Counted from the stretch's first letter, positions 49,441 through 61,289 are shown. The stretch: 64,000 nt of DNA from Atopsyche davidsoni (GCA_022113835.1 JAILWY010000010.1:5295501-5359500); one strand, 5' to 3'. Notes: generated by a model from the sequence alone, not told the origin. Made by a program: numbers and translations.

Positions 49441-51960
49441 GGGCGATCTCCAAAGATGTCTCGCTTACATTTGAAAATGAATTTGTCATCCGAAACGAGT
49501 TCTTCGGAGCTATACTTACCACCCAGTATCCTCAGTACAATGAATCTCAATAAAATGACAGTCAAATCGATTGAAAGGGAAATACCGAGTGTGGCAGCGC
49601 GGATGTCAATTGGGCAGGATGGGAGGAGTCATACAGTGCGTCAATGTCAGCTAAGGTGGTGTTAGAATGCTCATCTCGCAGTGAGGCCGCCTGACGTCAG
49701 CGTTGCCCGTCTGCGGCGTCCGGACTCATCACGCGGCGTCTCTGCCGCCCGCCGTCCCCGCCCGCCACCCGCCGCCCCCGCCCGCCACCCGCCACCCGCC
49801 ACCCGCCACCCGCCACCCGCGGCTCCGCGCACTGTTTATCTCGCTCCGTTTATTTTGGGCATCCATGTTGACGTTGTAGTCGAGTCCGCGTTGTCTGCTT
49901 CGCTCGATTACGCCAGCGAGAAAAATACTCGCCGGAGAACGACGGAAAGTCCTCACTTCAAACGATAGAATTATACTTTTTAACATTTCGACATTTCCCT
50001 CTGGGATGCAAACGAAGGCATGACAAATAATCACGGCATTTCGCCTAAACCCATGGCTCATAATTCACGAGTGCGCACAGCCCAAGGGAGCGAGTCGGCC
50101 GTTTTGATGTCTCTGCGGCGCTCGCTTGTATTGTGTCCGCATGAATCTCGGATCGGAGGCCGGTGCTAAATTTAAACGGTGCCATCAGAAATGATTTTCT
50201 ATTTTGGCACAGCCGTTTGTTAGTCTGAGCGTCGGACACGAGTGAACTCGTTTAATCATAGGCTTAAAAAAGAATCGCCGCTAGAATATTCCGAAGTGCA
50301 TTTCTGCTCCACACATTCGCGGTGACAGACACAATCGTCACTAGGTGCATTAGAAAATAAGCATACGGAATCTATTACCGGCTGCCTACTCATATCTCGC
50401 AATACGAACGACAACCACTCACCGCACGTATATTTTTTCGGAGCTGGACGCGACTTTGGTATTATTTTGCGTAAGAGGTTAACGCGTATTAGAAATGACG
50501 ACTAATTTTGAACCGCGATAGCAGTGCGTCACGGCTTCGCGGACGCTATCGAGAGCTTCCACCGCGTGAGCGTCTTCCGTTCCAATGCTTCGCCCAAAGC
50601 TATCGTTACTTTTGATAATTGGGGATTCGAGCTAAAAGCGGTAAGCGGGGGCGCAGCTCAGATAAATGGGTCAAAAGGTTATGAAAAGTGGTCAAATCCC
50701 GAGTTACCGGAATAGAAAATGCAGTTCTCCAGCGGGGGCTATAAATAGAATGATCGAAAGTGTTCTCCCGCTGCGGAGCGAGCCCCCGCCAGAGTTCATT
50801 CAATTGTGACGCCACCAGCGGCGTTCAATATGGCCATTCCCAGTCGTGAGTCGTGCGCCGGGGGCGGCGCTGGAAGTGGCCGACCTGTTGCTCGCCGGCT
50901 GGACTGTTGCTCCAGCGTCTTCCGCCGCTTCAGACCTGCTTCCGCCCGCCTCTGCCTCTTCGCAGACAACCGACATCGAGTTTTTCGACTCGTGCGACAA
51001 GTAGGCAGCATGTCGCTGTGGATTGCCTGCTGTGATTACATTATGGGTCTTTGACTTCCATATAAATATTAAAAGATTATTCGGTGTCTATGATCGACAA
51101 AAATAGATTATATCCAAATCGAATTCTATTACTCTAAAATAAAATTTTATGTTAAGTTTATTAGCTACTCACGCATTTTTTTTTACTAAAAATTCAGGTG
51201 TGCACATACGTGCGACTTATTTGCGTGGAAATTCACATGCGGCGGGAAAAAAATAAATGCTTTGTTGACGATGAATTAGTAAAACGAGTATAATTATGTT
51301 TATAAATAATATATTTAAAAAGAAAACTTGATGGAAAAACCGTGAGGTAGACTTTCAGTTTTACTTATGGAAGGCGAAATCTGCATTATAGTATAGCTAG
51401 TTCATAATTAATATGATACCACAATCGATCATTATACATTGTGCTCAGTTAAAAGGTTATCAGACTTTTTAAAATTAAAAACTAAAATGCTTTAATTTTA
51501 GTGTATTTCGAATTTCTACGTTGCGTGAAGATGTCTACTTCATATTGCATCATCAAAGCCCATCAATAACAAAAGTGAATGTCGCCGCGTGAACACTTTC
51601 ATGCAATGACACATTTCAAGTCCTCAACTGCGAGAAATGCGTAGAAAAGTTGGTTCTCTACTGATAATGGACCAACGGATGTGCCATTTTCACATGAATA
51701 ACTGAGAAGTGAATGATGTGGAATGTCAGTGCAAACACGTGCGATGACACACATGCGGCGCGACCTAGGCGCGGGCAAGGTGAGCGGCTCGGCCGGTCGC
51801 GGCGGAGCGCGTCAAAGGAGAGATCTCCGCGGCCGGACGACCTGTCCGGCAACAACTTCACCGCATTCCAGCCCGGCGATAGCCTAAAACAAACTTTAAA
51901 TTCGGCTCGGCGCTAGAGAATACGCGCTGACCGCGCTGGCGGGGCCGCCGGCTGGGCCGG
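49440..51960. other. Cluster of GC-rich islands, no gene recognised
   Basis: GC-rich blocks at about 49670-49960, 50050-50240, 50500-51040 and 51750-51970 alternate with AT-rich gaps. At 50512-50640 an open + strand frame (RHGFADAIESFHRVSVF and so on) runs to AAAAGCG|GTAAGC, a donor-like site, but no clear acceptor or start precedes it. An ORF of 69 codons starts at 49456. Neither is recognised. Confidence 0.35.
49745..49820. repeat. 7-bp CCCGCCA minisatellite
   Basis: Tandem CCCGCCA units, perfect at about 49781-49815 and imperfect before. The minus strand is GGGTGGC-repeated and G-quadruplex-prone. Confidence 0.93.
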
Positions 51961-52010
51961 CTCATTGACGTCATGATCTGCTTTTTGTTTAATTGTTATG
52001 CAACCTTTAA

Positions 52011-52568
52011 GGCCTCTACACCCGTAGCAACAAATCGCGCCACCAACTTGCAGCCAGCCAATAGCGTTCCTTTATTTTGGAGGTTTTTTTATGGTGTTGC
52101 CAAAAAATTAGGACGCTATTGGATTTTGTGTGTAGAGGGTAACAAATCGCGCCACCACCTTGCAGCTAGCCAATAGCGTCCTAATTTTTTGGCAAAACTA
52201 TTTAAAAAAACCAAAAATGAAGAGATACTATTGGCAAGTTGCAAGCTGGAGGCGCGATTTGTTACCCTCTACCCACAAAATCACTCCACCAGCTTGCAGC
52301 CAGCCAATAGCGTTCCTTTATTTTTGAGGTTTTTTTTATGGTATTGCCAAAAAATTAAGACGCTATTGGCTAGTTGCAAGGTGGTGGCGCGATTTGTTAC
52401 CATCTACACACAAAATCGCGATTTGTTACCCTCAACACACATAATCGCGCCACCAGCTTGCAACTTGCCAATAGTATCTCTTTATTTTGGGTTTATTTTT
52501 ATAGTTTTGCCAAAAAATTAGGACGCTATTGGCTAGCTGCATGGTGGTGGCGCAATTTGTCAGAGGGC
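52011..52568. mobile_element. Array of four palindromic MITE copies
   Basis: Four copies, at roughly 52011-52125, 52128-52275, 52280-52410 and 52425-52568, each have arms containing AATCGCGCCACCA, CTTGCAGC and CCAATAGCGTCC and their complements around an AT-rich centre (TTATTTTGG ... GCCAAAAAATTA). The second is in reverse orientation. Many junctions carry CCCTCTACACAC or its complement. The composite begins GGCCTCT and ends AGAGGGC and has TTTAA directly on both sides (52006-52010 and 52569-52573), a candidate target-site duplication. No transposase is present. Relatives lie at 17915-18049, 58000-58145 and 58650-58830. Confidence 0.85.
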
Positions 52569-52599
52569 TTTAAACGCAAAAAAGACTGCGGCCTCAATT

Positions 52600-54221
52600 G
52601 ACCGCGGTTTATTGATGAAAGAACCAAATGTCTCTGTACAGTAGCGCTTGTATGAGTTGATTCGAACACTTGTTTGCAGTATTGTATACCATGGTAAAAA
52701 AAAAACCAGGCTATTAAACGGGCATACATACTGTAGCTGAATGTTCAGACATAATACAGGTAGTTTCTTAATGTCTCACTTTAACACAAAACATAGCTTT
52801 AAATTTTCACTCGTTCATAACTAACGGTTGCGTGGCAGACGAAGCACACGAAAGACCAATTTAGAATTTTAAATTAAGGAAAAATTATCGTCAGGATTAA
52901 CGATTGATGACTCTCAATCGATTATTAAGAAACAAAATTTGAACTATTATACCCTAGTATGTAGAGATGATTGATATTTGAATATTTTAAGAGTGTATGA
53001 AAAACTGTTTTATGAATGGTTGAATTTGCACGAGCGGTGACGATGTCTAAGTAAGCCTAATGCTGTCTATAAAATCCAGATGTACGATTTTTGACGAAAA
53101 AAGAAAAGCCAAATACTCGTAAGGGTTTTTTAAAACAAAACATTCTCAAACTGGGTTCTGAATACCACAACAATAACAAAAGAAGCAATCAAGCACATGT
53201 TTTAGTTCGAAAAAAATTCATAAAATTAGCACTAGTGAGAAAAAGAAAAGTTTATTTAGAAACATCTTCTTTAATACAGAATGCTTGTTACGAGTGCATA
53301 AAAAGGAATGATAAACAAAAATGAAAAATAATTCAAATTAGTTTATGTACATCAAATACATGCTGAGTTTTTGCATTGCATCATGGGATCTGGTATTTCA
53401 TTTAGCTGAAAATATTTTATTCAAACCACAGGCAAATATAATACTAAATATAAGTTTTTTTAGTGCCAAAGACACAAATAAATAAAACATGCACATATCT
53501 ACAACTTAAATAAGCAATAGTTTACAAATTAGTTAATTAAAAGCAACCATCCTGATAGTTGTATAGCTTTAACACGATTTTTTTTTAGTATATGTACGTA
53601 TTTATTTATTCCAAAAGTATATTCGCTTATATTACTTGTAGAAAAACTTGGACAAAAATGTGTTGTGCAAACACAATAGCAAAGGTTATGAATTAAATTA
53701 TACGTATAATATTCCCTAAATCTATAATTTATCGCCGTGACTATCAAAAATCAGTTATTAATTCATGAGTTGTTGTAACAATGGATATGGGATCCAATAC
53801 TCGTTGATAAATTAAGCAAAATATTAATTGAATTGATTGATTTCGGCGTGTAATATTGTGTTTTTCAAGTTCTATATCAGTATAATTCTTCACTATCAAA
53901 AAACTGTTCAATAATTAGGTCATAAGTTTATATTCAAAATTAAAACATTGTAATTTAAAGTAATTGATTATGAAAGAAGAAAATATAATTTGAATGTACA
54001 GCAAATTTGTGCCTTGCTTTATCACGAGTGATATAGGAGGCGTGCGCTGTGTACTAGCAATAAAACACTGCTTATCTAAAAAAATATGTTCACGAATTTA
54101 AATGTGCACTTTTTAATGTTTTAATGCTGCTATTTTATCAAAACGTAAAACAAAAATATTAACAAATTATCGGTTTTAAGTCTTATCATCCCACCTGGAC
54201 CAACATCAGCGCTGCGGTGTA

Positions 54222-54253
<32 letters not shown>

Positions 54254-55180
54254 AAGCTTTGAAAGTATTCGTTCGTGTTAATAGAATTAAGCCAGACAAC
54301 GTTCGGACAATAAGCGGGTCTTCCTGCCAGACACCGGAAGGCCCGGTTGATATTTTTATAAATGTGTGAATGTCGCTGTGCCCTCATCTCCCGCGTCCTC
54401 TGAGCCGAGCACGATTGATGTCTGGACTGTTCAATGACCTTTTTCGTGAAAATTGGCCATCACACCGGAAAGGCATTAAATGCTCAATCATACAATAAAT
54501 GATACAATCACTGTCTTCAACACATCTCATGATATTTATTCTACTAAAAACCTGGTATAAATATTTAAAAAAATATATTTGTAGTGAGGCAACAATATAT
54601 ATATATAATATTCACCGAGTCATGGCAAATAAAATATTCATTCGTATATACATATATATTGGAAAAATAAAGAAAATGCTTCGTGCGTGTTATTTTCACT
54701 GCTCGTAAAACGTAAGAAAATAATTAGTTATAAATTTACTGTCGTACAAAAACAGGTGAATAAACTTTGAACTAACGCAATCCTGTGTGTTGAAAAAATT
54801 TTGTACAGCGTCTGTTGATTTAGCTCGGATTCTCTTGACAATCTTGAATATACCAGAAAAGAATGGGCATCGAAGTGTGTGCCTGCCGGAGTTTATATCA
54901 GAATGTAGTATTCTCTGAAAGAAACCGGCTGTTACTATGTTAGTTATCTACATCAAGACTTTACAACCTAGAAAATATAATTATAAAGATAGCTGGTCAT
55001 ACTAAATATATACTATTTGAAATGAGTTGAAATATGCAGAGTTGCGCTAGTCAATCAAATTGCATTTCGCGTTAAAATGTTATGAATTTAGAAGATATGA
55101 CTTATGTAAGCAAATTAATAGTCTATTGGAAATCGTGTACAGAAATACTAAGGATTTCACAAAAAAATAATCCCACTTAC
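52600..55180. other. AT-rich stretch
   Basis: No gene recognised. A Lys/Asn-rich 77-codon + strand ORF at 53091 is typical of AT-rich chance ORFs. Confidence 0.4.
54222..54246. repeat. (GT)n microsatellite
   Basis: Twelve uninterrupted TG dinucleotides. Confidence 0.97.
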
Positions 55181-55183
55181 AGT

Positions 55184-55312
55184 GAATTTGAAAGATTGAT
55201 CTCGACGTCAGCTTTCCACCTATGGGGAATTTGAATGGTTGCTCTCGACGTCAGCTTTCCCCCTATGGGGAATTTGAATGGTTACATTTTGACGTCAGTG
55301 TTGCAAAATGAG
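55184..55312. repeat. Three 43-bp tandem repeats, each with an ACGTCA core
   Basis: Units start at 55184, 55227 and 55270, each beginning GAATTTGAA and containing GACGTCA followed, in the first two, by GCTTTCC and CTATGGG. The third has diverged at its end. GACGTCA is close to the CRE/ATF site TGACGTCA, and the third copy has the full TGACGTCA. The array leads straight into a GC-rich block (55320-55540), so a regulatory role is possible. Confidence 0.9.
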
Positions 55313-55319
55313 GAATTCT

Positions 55320-55540
55320 CATTTCCGCGATGGGAAGCTGGGCGGGGAAGCCTCCCCCGCCGGTCGCCGGCCCGGGCGACCGTCTGTGACTCCGACGGGT
55401 CCTTTTATTATCTGTTATTTCCGGCCATCCGGACCGGCCTCGGCGCCGCCTGTCGGTTTATTGTCCCGTTTCGGGCTCCGGAAATGCCCCCGTCTTCTGG
55501 CGGGGCAGATAATTACGAGTCCCGTCGCATCATAACTACA
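55320..55540. other. GC-rich island
   Basis: GC-rich block with overlapping 75- and 127-codon + strand ORFs of unremarkable composition. It includes an imperfect palindrome near 55362-55383 (CGGTCGCCGG/CCCGGGCGACCG). It could be a promoter or enhancer; no splice donor was found. Confidence 0.35.
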
Positions 55541-55559
55541 CTTGTACTTTCTGGCTTCG

Positions 55560-57740
55560 AGCATCAGTATTTTTATTTTTTTATACTTGCATTACCTGTA
55601 GCTTTGATAATAAAATAAAAAATAAAATATATAAAATAGAAGAACGAAATGAATTTATTTATTACGTTTTAATGATTTTTTTTCGTTTTATATGGTAGTC
55701 ACATGTAATGATTAATTTAGACGAATATATTGTAAATTATGGTCTATAAATGACCGGCTCCCGTGCTACATACATGTACGTAATAAATGACACGAACGGT
55801 GTATGAAATATCAACTGTAACGTTGCTGCTTGAATTATTAATCTTACATCATAGCCTGTTTTATAAAGGACTAGAAAATTCAAAAGTATGTCGCTGGGTA
55901 TGGAAAAATATTATAAAAATAATTGAAAAAAAAAGCTTTTAGTGAAATCATTGATTATTGTATTCTAACTCTTTTTTATGAAGAAATTTAGCAGTTTCTG
56001 TAACAACATTAAGGTTTCGTTGTATCAAAACTAAGTTAGTACAAATAATTATTTTATTAAAATAATACAAAAAAGTTAAGAGTTAACACTCGCACGTATG
56101 CATATCTTTTTTATTGACACAATATACATGTGTGGTTGTGGATATCAGTGGTCGCATAAATATGCTACATGCCTAGTGTAGAATTAGAAGATGCTCGTAT
56201 CTTAGGCTCGTTACTGCTTGTGAATATTCTTTTCGTTTTACGGCATGACTCACGTATTATGCCTCGATTGATGAACTCAACGTAATTATTTAGTTAAGTC
56301 CGTCAAATTACAAACGGTGCCACAGACTAATGACCTTTCGCCGGCTTTGTTTGGTACGAAGCATGAAAAATTAACGCATTGCCATGTGTGTGGTTCGTAA
56401 ACTTGTACGATATAGTCGCGCAGACATATCGTGGGACGTTTCGGAAAATTTATCGATTCTCGCGAGATGCACGAGATGGGATGTCAAATGGTTAAATTTT
56501 CCTTCGGTTCCGAGTCGAGTTCACAATTTTCTTGACATCCAGTCATATCACAATGCTTGTCGTATATTGATCACGAGCATATATTTTTTGTGAAGCACGG
56601 ATTCTTTTAGTTATGTGTTGCTTAAAAATAGTACATATCAAACATTGGTTTATAGTACTTAGTAACAAAGCGTTAAAAGACTTGAGATATATTAAGCTTA
56701 TCATCGTGACTGGAATACTCAAAAATGTCTCATCTTTTATAAGGTGATGCCACGCATCCAATAAGTTGTTATATAGAGGGTATTGATTTTTTAAAAGAAG
56801 ATAGAAATTAATACGTGCGTAGTGGTACTTTTGAAGCCCAAGTCTCCAGCCGCCCTCCCCCGAGGCACGTGATCTGTCCTATCGATCTGCCCGCCTTGAC
56901 GGTCGCTCACACCTTGGCGATTTCCTCAGCACATTTGGCAATTTTCACGATTAATAACTTCTGCTCTGGGAGAAGCCTCCCACGCGATGTCACCAGGATT
57001 TTCCTGTTGAATGAGATACAATATCACTTCATTAGATAATTCACCCCTCTATGACTTATTTTTGTTCTTCCCCTTATTATTTCACGTTTACACGAAAAAA
57101 GAAAAAGATTTATCGTTTCTATTTCAGCGTGTCACAGATATTGTTAATGATTCAGAGTGACATGCTTATTTCTGTGATAAAATCGTTTTGATTGAGATAC
57201 ATTATTTTAGTGTATAAAAATACCTGCACTATTATTTGAAAAATGTACAGACGGGTAATTCTGGCCAGGTATTTTTAGTCACGATAATTCAGTTATCCTT
57301 TCGCTTGTGCTCGTGACCCTCAACAAAGTCACCCGATTTGTTTAGCCGACGGGAGTTCAATAGGTCATTTTGCTCAAAATTTACTTTTTTTAAAATTAAT
57401 TATGTACTTAATCACACTTTTTTTTTTAATTTATCAAAAATATATTTAACAGAATTTGTGGGCGGATTAGTTCTTTGGAGGTGGGTGGATGTATATATTT
57501 TGCGCGTTTTACTATTATATTGGAATGATATTTAGATTGATTGATAATTTATTAACAAATTTTACGCTGTTTCTAATAATAAAAGTTGAAACAAGTACTG
57601 TAATCAACTTTAAAGTATTTTTAAAATTGCGAATAAGTTTATAGCTAATACACTTTAAGTGACTATTTACATACAAAGTACTGTTTTTATACATATTTCA
57701 TGACCATAATATTATGCTATTGAATGCTCGCTCATACGCC
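55560..57740. other. AT-rich stretch
   Basis: No gene recognised. A good acceptor-like site (TTTCTATTTCAG) ends at about 57127 but no paired donor or open frame follows. A mildly GC-rich patch lies at 56840-57010. Confidence 0.4.
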
Positions 57741-57999
57741 GTGCGTAGTTCATAGTTGCGGGTCCCGTTCTTTTACGTTTCGTTGTGAATAATTCTCACA
57801 TAAACACGTGATGAGAGAAGTACTCGGCATATTCACGCCGCCGAAGTGCAGCCGGAGCGAGTGTGCACCGTATAAAGGGCGTTTGTTCCCAAAATCGTCC
57901 AGACGGGCGCGAGCGCGACGGGGCGGGCGACAACCTCCGCCAGGGCTGCCCGTGAAATATATATATTAAATTAATATTTTTTTTATGCGTTGTGTCGCT

Positions 58000-58145
58000 G
58001 CGGGTGTAGAGGGTGATATTGGGTATTTGGATGGCTTTAATGCGAGCGGTGTCAATGATGGTGTTGGGTAGTCGGACGTTGTGCGGGTGTGGGGGGGGTG
58101 TAGAGGACGCTATTGGGCAGTGGCAGGTTGCGTCGCGGGTGCAGG
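58000..58145. mobile_element. Decayed relative of the palindromic MITE
   Basis: GGGTGTAGAGGGTGATATTGGG and GGACGCTATTGGGCAGTGGC resemble the arm sequence of the 52 kb elements (GTGTAGAGGG, GGACGCTATTGGCTAG) but the rest has diverged. Identification by eye only. Confidence 0.4.
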
Positions 58146-58260
58146 GGGTTGCTGGGGGCAGCCCTGCGCGCGGGCCGCCGGGCAGCCGGCGCGGTATCGA
58201 CCTAGGCGCGACAGCTGCGGCCGCGCCCCGCCCGCCCCGCCGCCGCTGCCGGCACGCTGC

Positions 58261-58355
58261 GGGCCCGCCGCACCGCCGCACGCCGCACGCCGCACGCCGC
58301 ACCGCCGCACCGCCGCACCGCCGCACCGCCCGGCCCGCCGGCCCGCCGGCCCGCC
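58261..58355. repeat. CCGCAC/CCGGCC minisatellite
   Basis: Tandem CCGCACG and CCGCACCG units followed by three CCCGCCGG units. ORFs of 66-176 codons overlapping it on both strands are repeat-derived (runs of Arg, Pro, Ala, Gly). Confidence 0.9.
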
Positions 58356-58599
58356 ACTACGCCTTGTGTGAAATTTGGAAATAGCGGCTTCGCGCCATGT
58401 TTATCGAACGGTACTGCAGCGCGAACGCTCCGAGATAAGATTAGAAACTAAATTTACAAAATAAAGCGATTTTTGTATATTTTTTAGGCACACTCAATGT
58501 GAGTTTGTTTAATCTTATGTAAGCATAGCACTACGTAGTAAGTGTCTTGTATGTTTTTACAAAAAAAAATTTTTTGCTCGAAGCAATGTTTTTTTGTCT

Positions 58600-59290
58600 C
58601 GCGAGCGACCCGCATCTAGCCAGCGGCGTCCCACCGTGCATCGCCCAGTAGGATCACTTTCAACCGAGCCCGTCTTATTTTGGATGGTTTTTGTAGTTGA
58701 GCATTGCGTGTGTCGCCGCGGGCGGAGAGGGCTCCGGGCAGACCCAAAATAAGGGGACGCTATGGTGGGTCGGCCGTCGGTCGCGAGCCGTGTCGCTGCG
58801 TGTGTAGAGGGCTTCGGTTGGTACGCTATTGCGCGGGGAGGGGGGCCGTGGTGAATGAGAGTACTACGCCGGCTACTATGACCGCACTACGCGTGGGGTC
58901 CGCCCCCCCGCGCCCCCCGCGCCCTCCGCGCCGTGCCGCGCCCCGCCCCCTCCCCTCGCCCCGCCCCGCCCCCCTCCCTCCCCGTCTCGCGAAGCCAACT
59001 GCTAGCTCCGTCCGCCGCTCACTGTGGCGCCGCAGTCGCTCGCCTGCGCTTGTTCGCGCGCGTGCAGAGGCTCCCAACCGCGCCGGGCCGCGATCACTAA
59101 ATGTTATTATCGCGGATAAACCATACCCTATCGTCGATTCAAAAACGTTAAGCGTGCTATTTTAAACCGGTGAATATAATTTTTGCAGTGAACAGTCGGT
59201 GCGGCGCGCGGTCGCGGCGCGGCGCGGAGTGAGTGATGTTATCACGGGTTGGTTATCACTGAACGCGGCCGCCATCAACATTCAAATTCT
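58600..59290 (+). promoter_or_regulatory. GC-rich domain, candidate promoter of the miR-71/2/13 transcript
   Basis: This CpG-dense block ends about 310 bp before the spliced exon at 59604. It includes a C-rich tract at 58901-58985, a TTTTTGCAG acceptor-like site at 59180-59188 and GCGGA|GTGAGT at about 59228/59229, which could define a 40-nt leader exon or the end of a first exon. Part of it (58650-58830) shows decayed MITE arms. The 153-codon ORF through it is Arg/Pro/Ala-rich and not considered real. Assignment to the microRNA transcript rests on position and strand only. Confidence 0.4.
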
Positions 59291-59603
59291 CGCAAAGCGG
59301 CTAATTCACATTTTAGGCTAATGAAGACTGTGTCTGCGTAATTGCGTCGGTATGTTGTCGGCATCTTTCTCGGCATTTTTTTTGTGATGCGCTATAATGT
59401 TTCACCTCCACTGGATCTCTCCGCTCGTTGCTCGCAATTCCTCGTGTCAAACACGTGTGCTTTATTGTAATTGTTTTACTACAAATGGTAGTTTTTTTTT
59501 TGTATACAATTTTTCATTCATTGTATTTTTTAAAAATTGTTTGTGTAAATAATATAAATAAGTCATTATACATATTAAGATACATTTTCCAATTTTTTTT
59601 CAG

Positions 59604-59712
59604 GTTTGGTAGCTGATGTCATGAGAGAATGAAAATTACCCATGAAAATTTTGAAGCGTCAAGGGTTAGAGCTATCCAGAAGAGAAGAATTCTAGGCTGA
59701 TCATCACCAATG
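59604..59712 (+). ncRNA. Non-coding exon of the candidate microRNA primary transcript
   Basis: The 109-nt block has a strong acceptor (AATTTTTTTTCAG) and a donor CAATG|GTTAGT. All three frames contain stops near the beginning (TAG, TGA, TGA), so it is not an internal coding exon. It ends 330 bp before the miR-71 hairpin, placing the whole cluster in the following intron, the usual arrangement for a spliced pri-miRNA. Confidence 0.6.
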
Positions 59713-60041
59713 GTTAGTTTTAGATTTGTGTGCTTAAAATAAACTTATACTTGATTTGATGCTTGCATTGACAGTATTATTTTGGGTATTGAAAACTATC
59801 AGGTAACCGAGGGTTTAATCATTAAAGTATACAATTCTGAGGCTCAGGATGAAAATCTTTAATGAAAAGTCAATTGCAATTTATTATTGAAATAAAGAGT
59901 AATTTGAGAATAGTTTTAAACAGTATATCATTACTTAACATTAAAAATTTGTCATTCTATTGCCTCATCGATGATTGCGAAATTTTACTTTATATTAATA
60001 CGAAACAATTGATCTGTTTGATTTTTTCATCAGATACCAGA

Positions 60042-60123
60042 ATCATGCTACCATGTGAGAGACATGGGTAGTGTATGGATTATATTTGAATTCTCACTAC
60101 CTTGTCTTTCATGTGGCACATGC
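60042..60123 (+). ncRNA. mir-71: miR-71 precursor hairpin
   Basis: The 5p product starts at 60056 (TGAGAGACATGGGTAGTG) and the 3p product at 60092-60113 (TCTCACTACC ... CTTTCATG), on opposite arms of one stem with a loop of about 15 nt. The 3p arm matches the familiar insect miR-71-3p. The 5p arm has G where the canonical seed has A (GAGAGAC instead of GAAAGAC), still paired as G-U with the 3p arm. miR-71 heads the miR-2 family cluster in many protostomes and is lost in Drosophila, so its presence is informative about the host. Confidence 0.93.
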
Positions 60124-60897
60124 TATATTCATCGTTGCATTCTTCACATGGGTTTAGTGTGTGATAAATATGTCTAGAGCTGTATTTTAAAAATGTATTG
60201 CGATTTTTTACGGGCCATCTCATACCTCTTGTAAATTGGAAAATCACCACATGTAACAAATAATACTTCCAGTAGTTAAATTGCAATTTCATCGTATCGG
60301 TCTAGAGTCATTTTTATGTCTTTATTTTTTTTAATCTTGAGTTTTGCACCGAAGTCACTATCTGCATTTTATTTCACAAACATGGTCTCTAATCGTTATA
60401 TTTTTTTCTCAAATAAGTCCTCGAAATGCTATTGTCTGCGCTGTAAGTTAATTATTTTCAATTTTTCTATATCAATATCGCAACATAGTGTTTCTATTTT
60501 TAAATATTCTGTTTGAATAAGTGAAGTAAAATATGCTGTGATTTTATCGGTAAATAAATGTGCGGGGTTTGCTATAATGAATTACAAGATACATTATTAA
60601 ATCAATAAGTCACAAAAAATACTAGGCACGACTTCAAACTGGGCAATACTTATTTGAAATGCTACTTCTAAATTTTAATTGTTATAATTTTACAATTTTG
60701 TAGCTTTTACATACTATACATATTTGAGGATATGTCAGGAACTGAGAGTAAATTAAAAATGTACAGATTTATTTAATAATGAGCATGATGAAAAGAAAGG
60801 AAGTATTCATTTTGTAAGTCTGCTATAAGAATTCATCATCATCTCATCATTTATTAGTATTTTTATTCATGGAGATTCTGAAGATCACCAGAGCATC

Positions 60898-60976
60898 GGT
60901 GTACTTATGGTGTCAAAGCCGGCTTGTCATAGATAATTTGAACTATCACAGCCAGCTTTGATGAGCATAATTGCAC
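60898..60976 (+). ncRNA. mir-2a: miR-2 precursor hairpin, copy 1
   Basis: The mature 3p product at 60944-60966 begins TATCACAGCC (seed ATCACAG) and ends TTTGATGAGC, as in Drosophila miR-2a. The 5' arm (60911-60932) mirrors it almost completely, giving a long stem that extends to GGTGTACTTA / TAATTGCAC at the base. The miR-2/13 family represses pro-apoptotic and Notch-pathway genes in Drosophila and Kr-h1 in several insects. Confidence 0.96.
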
Positions 60977-61067
60977 TAAAATCATCAACAACACACAAGA
61001 TATTGTTTTACGGAGAACGCAGACGGCTCGCAGCTTCTACTTCGACTACACCAGGAGGCTGCCATTA

Positions 61068-61147
61068 CTCTCGCCCAATACGCTAAAGTGGATGTGGGAT
61101 GTATATTCAATCATATCACAGCCACTTTGGTGAGCTTGGTTGAGGGA
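61068..61147 (+). ncRNA. mir-13a: miR-13a-like precursor hairpin
   Basis: The 3p product at 61114-61135 begins TATCACAGCCACTTTGG, with the family seed and the shorter CCACTTT middle typical of insect miR-13a-type members. The 5' arm has GCTAAAGTGGATGTGGGAT, and the base pairs CTCGCCCAA with TTGGTTGAGGG. The position after the first miR-2 and before miR-13b is the common insect order. The name follows closest resemblance. Confidence 0.9.
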
Positions 61148-61205
61148 AAAGTTAAGAAAGAAACAGTTTACTAAAGGACAATAAGTACTCACAACCATCA
61201 AGACT

Positions 61206-61289
61206 GCTGCTTATTCAATCGTAAAAGTAGTTGTGAATTATGTAATTTTTTAGCATATCACAGCCATTTTGACGAGTTGAATTTTCAGC
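61206..61289 (+). ncRNA. mir-13b: miR-13b precursor hairpin
   Basis: The 3p product at 61256-61277 begins TATCACAGCCATTTTGACG and matches Drosophila miR-13b throughout. The 5' arm (ATCGTAAAAGTAGTTGTG) pairs with it, and the stem base is GCTGCTTATTCAA with TTGAATTTTCAGC. Confidence 0.95.

Noticed and set aside
57796..59165. ORFs of 123-176 codons across the 58 kb minisatellites
   Set aside because: Repeat-encoded Arg/Pro/Ala runs; they overlap on opposite strands.
60969..60984. miR-92-like AATTGCACT after miR-2 copy 1
   Set aside because: It forms the base of the miR-2 hairpin and has no hairpin of its own.
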